In this document: piece by piece, positions 24,101 to 36,100 of the stretch | How positions within the stretch are numbered: the stretch's first letter is position 1 | Layout of the letters: every line of letters begins with the position of its first letter | Assembly (NCBI RefSeq): GCF_964340395.1 | Contig: NC_135566.1 | Location: 22,726,635 to 22,790,634, forward strand | Length of the DNA: 64,000 bases | Source: Glandiceps talaboti | Taxonomy: Eukaryota > Hemichordata > Enteropneusta > Spengelidae | Direction of reading: 5' to 3' | Notes under the pieces: generated by a model | What the model saw: the letters and a program-made list of their open reading frames with translations, nothing else | Databases searched by the model: none | What the model was told of the DNA's origin: nothing | Program-made: the position numbers and the translations under genes

Positions 24101-27100
24101 GCAGCTGAGATAGTATCCCAGCCTCCAGCCACACTATTTGTACATCAGAATTCAACTGTTGTTTTAGAGTGTGATGTTGATGGAAAGCCACCCCCAACTG
24201 TAAATTGGATGAAAAATGGTTATTCTGTACAAAAACAAGGCAAACACCTCGTCCTGATAGGTGAGTAATTTAATCAATAGCTTCTAGTAGTAAAGTCATT
24301 GTCAATTAAAAATGAAGTATTGATAGTGTCATTGTAAAAGTTTTTCAGATGCATATATATAAACTTACAAAATTTATTTTAGCTATGGGAAAACTGAAAA
24401 TGAGAGTGCTAGAAGTTAAACATTTCCAATTATATTAAAGACTACCAATCACCATAACTTCTGGTATTCAAAGAACAGGAAAAGTAACAATTCATATGAT
24501 TGTGCAATAAATAGTCAGGGTCCTCATACTTGGTATTTTAACTACTGCCCTTGTCACATATACATGCCAACATTATCAGTCAGTTTACTGCCCTTGTCAC
24601 ATATACATGCCAACATTATCAGTTAGTTTACTGCCCTTGTCACATATACATGCCAACATAATCAGTCAGTTTACTGCCCTTGTCACATATACATGCCAAC
24701 ATTATCAGTCAGTTTACTGCCCTTGTCACATATACATGCCAACATTATCAGTCTGTTTACTGCCCTTGTCACATATACATGCCAACATTATCAGTCTGTT
24801 TACTGCCCTTGTCACATATACATGCCAACATTATCAGTCAGTTTACTGCCCTTGTCACATATATATGCCAACATTATCAGTCTGTTTACTGCCCTTGTCA
24901 CATATACATGCCAACATTATCAGTCAGTTTACTGCCCTTGTCACATATACATGCCAACATTATCAGTCTGTTTACTGCCCTTGTCACATATATGCCAACA
25001 TTATCAGTCTGTTTACTACCCTTGTCACATATACATGCCAACATTATCAGTCAGTTTACTGCCCTTGTCACATATATATGCCAACATTATCAGTCTGTTT
25101 ACTGCCCTTGTCACATATACATGCCAACATTATCAGTCAGTTTACTGCCCTTGTCACATATACATGCCAACATTATCAGTCTGTTTACTGCCCTTGTCAC
25201 ATATATGCCAACATTATCAGTCTGTTTACTACCCTTGTCACATATACATGCCAACATTATCAGTCTGTTTACTGCCCTTGTCACATATATATGCCAACAT
25301 TATCAGTCAGTTTACTGCCCTTGACACATATAACTGCCAACATTATCATATCAGTCAGTTTACTACCCTTGTCACATATATATGCCAACATTATCAGTCT
25401 GTTTATACCCTTCCCTTACAGAACTGACGTATGTGAGAAGCATGTAGAATAAGTATGCACATGCTTATTCTGCATGCTTATAATGTATATAGGCATGTAT
25501 GGGAGAATAAGCAGTTCATAAGCATGTGTATAGGCTGAATTATTTAAATGAGCTAGGTATGTGCATTCTTATATACATGCTTGTGAAGTAACCAATGCAT
25601 GTACATTTGCAAAGGTACTTGTTAAGTTCTTTCATTTTTACCTTTGGCAATGCCACCAATTTTCACAAGCTCACCCCAGTCATAATTATGAAATGTTTTT
25701 TCAGCACACTGCTGCCTTACCTCAATTCTTTTTCTTTCCCTCATTGAAGTAAGTGTTTTCTGTTCTAAATGAATGACAACTGCCTTTAATATGTCTTGCT
25801 TAACACAAATTGTCTTGCTCCATTCAGCAAGTTTTTCAACATTTTTACTTCACACTGACTCCTTATAAAACAATTGTGCATGAGGTTGAAAATCATCTGG
25901 TGGTCTTTCACTTCCATCATCTCTTCTTGATAGTGTTGAGAAAACATCCATGTAGTGACCTTGTTTTTGTGGAGCTGGCATGGGCCATGGGATTCTTGAC
26001 ATGATAGGTCCAGTCCATCCACCTGCACAGGTCATGGGATTCTTGACATGATAGGTCCAGTCCATCCACCTGCATGGGTCATGGGATTCTTGACATGATA
26101 GGTCCAGTCCATCCACCTGCATGGGTCGTTGGATTCTTGACATGATAGGTCCAGTCCATCCACCTGCATGGGTCGTTGGATTCTTGACATGATAGGTCTA
26201 GTCCATCCACCTGCATGGGTCGTTGGATTCTTGACATGATAGGTCCAGTCCATCCACCTGCACGGGTCATGGGATTCTTGACATGATAGGTCCAGTCCAT
26301 CCACCTGCATGGGTCATGGGATTCTTGACATGATAGGTCCAGTCCATCCCGATCCACCTGCACGGGTCATGGGATTCTTGACATGATAGGTCCAGTCCAT
26401 CCACCTGCATGGGTCGTTGGATTCTTGACATGATAGGTCCAGTCCAGCCACCTGCACGGGTCATGGGATTCTTGACATGATAGGTCCAGTCCATCCACCT
26501 GCATGGGTCGTTGGATTCTTGACATGATAGGTCCAGTCCATGCACCTGCGTGGGTCGTTGGATTCTTGACATGATAGGTCCAGTCCATCCACCTGCACGG
26601 GTCATGGGATTCTTGACATGATAGGTCCAGTCCATCCACCTGCATGGGTCATGGGATTCTTGACATGATAGGTCCAGTCAATCCACCTGCATGGGTCGTT
26701 GGATTCTTGACATGATAGGTCCAGTCCATCCACCTGCACGGGTCATGGGATTCTTGACATGATAGGTCCAGTCAATCCACCTGCACGGGTCATGGGATTC
26801 TTGACATGATAGGTCCAGTCCATCCACCTGCATGGGTCATTGGATTCTTGACATGATAGGTCCAGTCCATCCACCTACACGGGTCATGGGATTCTTGACA
26901 TGATAGGTCCAGTCCATCCACCTGCATGGGTCGTTGGATTCTTGACATGATAGGTCCAGTCCATCCACCTGCATGGGTCATGGGATTCTTGACATGATAG
27001 GTCCAGTCCATCCACCTGCATGGGTCATGGGATTCTTGACATGATAGGTCCAGTCAATCCACCTGCACGGGTCATGGGATTCTTGACATGATAGGTCCAG

Positions 27101-30100
27101 TCCATCCACCTGCATGGGTCATGGGATTCTTGACATGATAGGTCCAGTCCATCCACCTGCACGGGTCATGGGATTCTTGACATGATAGGTCCAGTCCATC
27201 CACCTGCATGGGTCATGGGATTCTTGACATGATAGGTCCAGTCCATCCACCTGCATGGGTCATGGGATTCTTGACATGATAGGTCCAGTCCATCCACCTG
27301 CACGGGTCATGGGATTCTTGACATGATAGGTCCAGTCCATCCACCTGCACGGGTCATGGGATTCTTGACATGATAGGTCCAGTCCATCCACCTGCACGGG
27401 TCATGGGATTCTTGACATGATAGGTCCAGTCCATCCACCTGCATGGGTCATGGGATTCTTGACATGATAGGTCCAGTCCATCCACCTGCATGGGTCATGG
27501 GATTCTTGACATGATAGGTCCAGTCCATCCACCTGCATGGGTCATGGGATTCTTGACATGATAGGTCCAGTCCATCCACCTGCATGGGTCATGGGATTCT
27601 TGACATGATATGTCCAGTCCATCCACCTGCATGGGTCGTTGGATTCTTGACATGATAGGTCCAGTCCATCTACCTGCATGGGTCGTTGGATTCTTGACAT
27701 GATAGGTCCAGTCCATCCACCTGCATGGGTCGTTGGATTCTTGACATGATAGGTCCAGTCCATCCACCTGCATGGGTCGTGGGAATCTTGGAGGTATGTA
27801 ATTCGCCCAAAACTGACCAAGTACGGTCAGAGTTACGAGCTCGTAAGTCTCAAGTACGAGTGACGTCTGAACTCGTAATTTCCATATACGGGTGACGTCA
27901 TACTCTGGTAGTTGGCCTAATTTTCGATGAGTATGCAGAGGACTCACGCTTGTCGTATTCCGCGAGTACGTGGCGAATATCCGAATCGATCGGTCATCCG
28001 AACTGACTACGTGTCCCCCCAAAAAATCTATTGTTCTGATATCAAAGTAATGTTTCGGTAAAAATTTGAAGTTTGATGAATGACGATCGACTTGTGAATG
28101 AGCGCGGTTTGTCTTGGAGCTACAGTGTATATTGTTTGTAAACAATCACTGTTCTCCACTTGAATGACGTGATGTTAATGACGTATGGTAAAACAAAAGA
28201 CGACTACATCGAGTGCATTGGAACGATCACACCTTCAATAACATCTCAATAAAGTTGTTCTCCTATTGACCGCCCTGTTGTCTTTTGTATGATTCATAAA
28301 AGATTTGAAATGATTGTGAAATGGTGAGAACGGCATGTCACACTCTGACTATAATGGCAACTTTCAAACAACTTGTTGGCATGAGATGTAACGTAACCAT
28401 TGATGATTGACTGTGATACCGAAAAGATGATTGTCGGTCAGAAGTGAAAGAAGTTTCGTTTCTTTTTCCAATAAAGATTTTCAAAGGTGTAAATCTTTTT
28501 CAGCTTCGGCCTACCTATAAATCTGCGATGTCTAGGAAGGAATCCTCACTCGATCGTGAAACTTAAGATAAAGTCGAAAACGATGTCCCGTGTGAACCAG
28601 TACCATTGCACGGCGAAGCGGCAGCTATGCTTTCTCCGTGTTTGTTATGGCTAGAGTCGCAGCCTGATTGTGAACCTACCCAGTTGTTATTGCTCCGTAG
28701 TTTACACAGAAAAGCAGCAGACAGCCGTGCAATGAAACAGAAACCCCTGACTTCGTTTTACTGAACTTTATTTTTTTTCTCATTGAGTGGCTAAATTGCG
28801 GACACATCGTTTTATACACATTGATACAATTTGATTACATTTACATGTCAGTGCACACTATTTATAGATGCAACCATGACAACAATGCGTTCTTATCAGC
28901 TGTCCACCACGTCGTCGTCTTTCTTGTAAATACGTTTTTTGATTTCTTCTACACATATTCAATTCGTTTTCCTATTAATATTAAACTCTTTATTTAGTTT
29001 TAGTATTAAATAAGTACAATTCATTAAAGAGGTTTCTATGTAGTACGGTACGTTTCATTTGTCTGAGAGTGCATGTAACATGTGTAAGTGTGATATGCAG
29101 CGTACGTGTACGTTCATTCTGTATGAGTGCGACCGTCCCATCTCGATGCAGATCGCATATCCGAACTGACCACATATCCGAACTAAATGCATGTCCCCGT
29201 AAGCGTTCGGATAATCGACGTCACTCGTATTTCAGACTTACGAGCTCGTTACGTCACCCGTATATATACGTTCAGACGTCACTCATACTTGAGACTTGCG
29301 AGCTCGTAACTCTGCCCGTACTTGGTCAGTTTTGGGACAATTACTTACATGATTCTTGACATGATAGGTCCAGTCCATCCACCTGCATGGCTCATCCCTT
29401 ATGGAAATGGTCTATATTATTCTTATAGGATTCCTATAAAACCTATAATATTCCTATATAGGATTCCTATAGGACTGATCGTTCCTATAGGACTGTCCTA
29501 AAAGATTCCTTTAGGACTATGCTAACTCCTATAGAAATTGTAAAGTATTCCTTTAAGATCTTATAGGAATAATCTTTTAGGAATGCTTTAGGAACTTTCC
29601 GTAAAGGATGGGTTTTTTTCATCCATATTTGGCTTCTATGCTATGTACTGAAATCAGTCGACATAAAATAGTTAGATATCACTTAGGAATAATGGAAGGA
29701 TGGGCATATTAAACAAAATATTTTCAATAAAGTGGAAAGGGAAATTCAAAACATGCAATACTGTATAGCGGTAACAGGACAAATGCCCCCGGACAAACAC
29801 CTCCTGGACAAATGCCCCTGTAGGACAAATGACACCGAAGAATGCCTCTGGTAGGACTGTTATGGTGCACGATTCGACCAAGAAAGGCCGCCGCATGTTT
29901 TTAGGGTTACTCAAAGCATTTCTACTGTAGTGTGAATGAAAAGATCAGCAACGTCCGAAAACATGACAGATTCACCACGAAAGGCGTAATTTCAGACGGT
30001 GTACTTAAAATATCACTTTATCACTTTTATTGCACTTTGTTGTTTGTATTTTTCTTTGTTGCCATCCCAATTTCAGTCTTTGTTAGCATGCCCGATATAA

Positions 30101-33100
30101 AATGTGCATGTGTATATAATAGTTACTGTGTGCGAGTTATGTCATTTTTAACATTTAAGTACCACCCGAAAGCACACATTTCTTGGTCGAATTAAACATC
30201 TTCCCAGCCAGCTTCAGTCCATTCATCAATAATCAATACAATCGATAAAAAGCGTATTTTAAGAAAGCTCCCCCAAAATGCGCCTTTCTTGGTCACATTA
30301 GTGGCTTTATAAGCACGCCTTATAAGCTTTATAAGCAAGCTTTTGGTAAGTGATACAATAAAAATGATAAAACCAAATCATACCCTAGCTATTTGGTCGA
30401 ATTCAACATTTTTTGAACATCTTCTGTCTATTCATTCGTTATGCAATAAAAGTAACAAAACCATATTTTTAGTGTACTCCCCAAAATCTGGATTTTGTTG
30501 ATCTCTGTTCTTAGGCAATGACATTGCTGCCGGGGACGTTTGTCTGAGGGGCATTTGTCCGAGGGGCATTTGTCCTACGGAGTGTTTGTCTGGAGGGCAT
30601 TTGTTCGGGGAGCATTTGTCCTAGAACCCTGTATAGCATATCAGTATACCACATTAGTAAAAGCTGTGTGATGGAAAGAGCTGATGAATATGACATATAT
30701 TCCTTGTGTTGTGATAGTGCATGCAATCATTGGAATCGGAGGACTTTTGCTCTACATGCATTTTGACATGTTTTTAAACTGATTTTTGCACATAGCAGAG
30801 AAATGGCTAATTTACAGTAATTCTGGTCCTGGATATGTTCAACTTTGAAGCTGCTTTCTACACATTTATAAGATACTGGTATTTTTTAGACCAAAAACAA
30901 CAAGTGCCATAATTGATGTATTATTTCGTATGTGCAATTTGAAGCATTTTAAAATAAGACAATTGTTTGTTACATGTGTTAATTTGTTAACAACTTTGGT
31001 GTTTTTGTTGTTGTTATCGTTGAAAAAGGCTGACCAACTATTAAAATGTTGATATTCCCATGTATGAGGAGGAGTCATGAAGTCAATTTATTTTTCATGT
31101 AAACCCCCCCCCCCCCCCCCCCCCCCCCCCCGCCCAACACTATGCATTTTATTTTTGAGAACCCCCTCAAATCTCCCGCCTTCTAACAAGTTTTTGTGAA
31201 AACAGCGTAAGTGTGTGCTAAAATTAGAGACTTGGTGTTTAGGGCCAAAGTATTCTGGGGTTTGATTAGAGGTTTTTAGATAATTATCAAACTGTACTTG
31301 AACTCCTGGTTTTACTTCAGGCAGTCTAATTTTGAGCTTGGCAGGACGTCGTATTACATATTAAATAGAACTCTCCCCACCCACTTCTGATGTTTATGAT
31401 GTTGATGACTCACAGTTCAGAACAGAATCTCAAAGGTGATGAAAGTAACCTTATTACATTTAATTGCAGTACTAGCTGTTCTTGATGAAAGGTTTTGAAA
31501 AAAAATCACCCTGTGGCATGCAATGAATGAACACTGACAGACTGTCATTGAACCATGCAGTGAATGAACACTGACAGACTGTCACTGATCGAGCCATGCA
31601 GTGAATGAACACTGACAGACTGAGTCATTGTGACATGCAGTGAATGAACACTGACAGACTGTCACTGAGCCATGCAGTGAATGAACACTGACAGACTGAG
31701 TCATTGTGACATGCAGTGAATGAACACTGACAGACTGTCACTGAGCCATGCAGTGAATGAACACTGACAGACTGTCATTGAGCCATGCAATGAATGAACA
31801 CTGACAGACCGAGTCATTTTGTCATGCAATGAATAAACACTGACCATGCTGACAGACTGAGCTATTGTGTCATGCAATGAATGAACACTGACAGACTGTC
31901 ATTGAACCATGCAGTGAATGAACACTGACAGACTGTCACTGAGCCATGCAGTGAATGAACACTGACAGACTGTCATTGAGCCATGCAATGAATGAACACT
32001 GACAGAATGAGCCAGTGACATGCAATGAATGAACACTGACAGACTGTCATTGAGCCATGCAATGAATGAACACTGACAGACTGTCAGAGCCATGCAGTGA
32101 ATGAACACTGACAGACTGAGCCATTGTGACATGCAATGAATGAACACTGACAGACTGTCATTGAGCCATGCAATGAATGAACACTGACAGACTGTCATTG
32201 AGCCATGCAATGAATGAACACTGACAGACCGAGTCATTGTGACATGCAATGAATGAACACTGACAGACCGATTCTTTCATTGCAAGATTCAGGAAAATAT
32301 TCATTGCAACAAATTGTCATATCATCAAATAAATTATCATTAATATTATTTCTCATTGTAGATGTGGAAGGAAAAGATAAAGGTGTCTATCAATGTAATG
32401 CATCAAACCGATATGGATCTGTCATCAGTCAACCTATACACCTAGAATTCTATGGTAAGTTAACCTGTATAAGCCTAGTATTTTATGGTAAATTAAGCTG
32501 TAACATAATATTCTATGGTAAGTTAACCTATACACCTAGCATTCTATGGTAAGTTAACCTATACACCTCACATTCTATGGTAAGTTAACCTGTACACCTA
32601 GCAGCCTATGGTAAGTTAACCTGTACACCTAGCATTCTATGGTAAGTTAACCTGTACACCTAGCATTCTATGGTAAGTTAACCTATACACCTAGCATTCT
32701 ATGGTAAGTTAACCTGTACACCTAGCATTCTATGGTAAGTTAACCTATACACCTCACATTCTATGGTAAGTTAACCTGTACACCTAGCATTCTATGGTAA
32801 GTTAACCTGTACACCTAGCAGCCTATGGTAAGTTAACCTGTACACCTAGCATTCTATGGTAAGTTAACCTATACACCTAGCATTCTATGGTAAGTTAACC
32901 TGTACACCTAGCATTCTATGGTAAGTTAACCTATACACCTAGTTTTCTATGGTAAGTTAACCTGTAACCTTGTATTCTATAATAAGTTAACCTGTACATC
33001 TTGTATGTTATTGTAAGTTAACCTGTACACCTAGTATTCTATGGGAAGTTAACCTATAAAGCTTGCATTCTATCATAAGTTAACCTTTACACCTATTATT

Positions 33101-36100
33101 TTATTGTAAGTTAACCTATACACCTACCATTCTATGGTAAGTTAACCTATACACCTAGCATTCTATGGTAAGTTAACCTGTAAACTAATATTCTATGGTA
33201 AGTTAACCTGTAACCTAATATTCTATGTTAAGTTAACCTGTACACCTAGTATTTTATTGTAAGTTAACCTATACACCTACCATTCTATGGTAAGTTAACC
33301 TGTACACCTAGCATTCTATGGTAAGTTAACCTGTAACCTAATATTCTATGTTAAGTTAACCTGTACATCTAGTATTTTATTGTAAGTTAACCTATACACC
33401 TACCATTCTATGGTAAGTTAACCTGTATACCTAGTATTCTATGGTAAGTTAACCTGTACACCTAGCATTCTATGGTAAGTTAAATTGTAACCTAGTATTC
33501 TATTGTAAGTTAACCTGTACACCTACTATTCTATTGTAAGTTAACCTGTACACCTAGTATTCTATGGTAAGTTAACCTATACACCTAGTATTCTATGGTA
33601 AGTTCACCTGTACACCTTGTATTCTTTGGTAAGTTAACCTGTACACCTGGTATTCTATGGCAAGTTAACCTGTACACCTACCATTCTATGGTAAGTTAAC
33701 CTGTACACCTAGCATTCTATGGTAAGTTAACCTGTATACCTAGTATTCTATGGTAAGTTAACCTGTATACCTAGTATTCTATGGTAAGTTAACCTGTATA
33801 CCTTGTATTCTATGGTAAGTTAACCTATACCTAGCATTCTATGGTAAGTTAACCTGTATACCTAGTATTCTATGGTAAGTTAACCTATAACCCTAGTATT
33901 CTATGGTAAGTTAACCTGTACACCTAGTATTCTATGGTACGTTAACCTCTACACCTAGTATTGTATGTTAAGTTAACCTATACCTAGCATTCTATGGTAA
34001 GTTAGCCTGTAACCTAATATTCTATGGTAAGTTAACCTGTACACCTAGTATTTTATTGTAAGTTAACCTATACACCTAGCAGCCTATGGTAAGTTAACCT
34101 GTACACCTAGCATTCTATGGTAAGTTAACCTGTACACCTAGCATTCTATGGTAAGTTAACCTGTACACCTAGTATTCTATGGTAAGTTAACCTGTACACC
34201 TAGCATTCTATGGTAAGTTAACCTGTACACCTACCATTCTATGGTAAGTTAACCTGTACACCTTGTATTCTATGGTAAGTTAACCTATAAAGCTTGCATT
34301 CTATCATAAGTTAACCTTTACACCTATTATTTTATTGTAAGTTAACCTATACACCTACCATTCTATGGTAAGTTAACCTATACACCTAGCATTCTATGGT
34401 AAGTTAACCTGTAACCTAATATTCTATGTTAAGTTAACCTGTACACCTAGTATTTTATTGTAAGTTAACCTATACACCTACCATTCTATGGTAAGTTAAC
34501 CTGTATACCTAGTATTCTATGGTAAGTTAACCTATAACCCTAGTATTCTATGGTAAGTTAACCTGTACACCTAGCATTCTATGGTAAGTTAAATTGTAAC
34601 CTAGTATTCTATTGTAAGTTAACCTGTACACCTAGTATTCTATGGTAAGTTAACCTGTACACCTACTATTCTATTGTAAGTTAACCTGTACACCTAGTAT
34701 TCTTTGGTAAGTTCACCTATACACCTAGTATTCTATGGTAAGTTCACCTGTACACCTTGTATTCTTTGGTAAGTTAACCTGTACACCTGGTATTCTATGG
34801 TAAGTTAACCTGTACACCTACCATTCTATGGTAAGTTAACCTGTACACCTAGCATTCTATGGTAAGTTAACCTGTATACCTAGTATTCTATGGTAAGTTA
34901 ACCTATAACCCTAGTATTCTATGGTAAGTTGACCTGTACACCTAGTATTCTATGGTACGTTAACCTCTACACCTAGTATTGTATGTTAAGTTAACCTATA
35001 CACCTAGCATTCTATGGTAAGTTAACCTATACACCTAGCATTCTATGGTAAGTTAACCTGTAACCTAATATTCTATGGTAAGTTAACCTGTACACCTAGG
35101 ATTTTATTGTAAGTTAACCTATACACCTAGCAGCCTATGGTAAGTTAACCTGTACACCTAGCATTCTATGGTAAGTTAACCTGTACACCTAGCATTCTAT
35201 GGTAAGTTAACCTGTACACCTAGCATTCTATGGTAAGTTAACCTGTATACCTTGTATTCTATGGTAAGTTAACCTGTAACCTAATATTCTCTGGTAAGTT
35301 AACCTTTACACCTAGTATTTTATTGTAAGTTAACCTATACACCTACCATTGTATGGTAAGTTAACCTGTACACCTACCATTCTATGGTAAGTTAATCTGT
35401 ACACCTTGTAAATATTCTGTGAATATTATTGAGCAATTTACATAATTAATGATTTTTGGTAATTAGGCTATATCTCAAGAATGCATGCTTCAAATTCATT
35501 ATAACGTGGTACGCATATTTGCAATACCAAAGCACACCTGTCCTGAAAATATTACTAATGTAGCTTTTAGTTTTAATAAGATATTGGCATATTTTCGGTA
35601 CATTGTACACACGATCATCATGGACATTAAAGGATCCGTGTCATCGTTTTCTCCATAACGGCTTGCTCAATTCAAACGAAATTTTGAAGACGTGTTCCGC
35701 AGGGTAAAGGCAAGATTTGATTAGGTTTTGTTAACAATCCCATGAATATTAATGAGCAATTTACGTAAATAACTATTTTTGGTAATTAGGCCATATCTCA
35801 AGAATGCACACTTCAAATTCATTATAACTTGGTACACACATTTGCGATACCAAAGCGCACCTGTCCTGAAAATATTACTAATGTAGCTTTTAGTTTTAAT
35901 AAGTTATTGGCATATTTTCGATTGGCCACAAAAAGAAAAAAATAGTTTCTCGTCAGGAAATGTCGTCTAAAGTGGTGTGACTTTATCACCATTTTCTAAA
36001 ACATGACTGGCTCAATTCAAACGAAATTTATTAAATGTGTTCTGTAGGGTAGTGACAAGAACTGATTAGGTTTTGGTAAACATCCCAAGAATATTAACAA

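Noticed and set aside
24607-25452. A 281-codon open frame with a TYTCQHYQSVYCPCHI-type repeat.
   Set aside because: All three plus frames of the 43-bp unit are open, and the peptide merely cycles through the three frames. No start context, splice sites or known domain.
25850-28145. Minus-strand frames with MDWTYHVKNPMTHAGG repeats.
   Set aside because: Artefact of the 47-bp minisatellite; multiple frames open, and no gene evidence outside the array.
31104-31131. Long C run, and G/C runs at 10313, 17528, 55970, 61556 and 62260, as possible regulatory quadruplex sites.
   Set aside because: Homopolymer lengths are unreliable in sequence assemblies, and no other evidence for function is seen.
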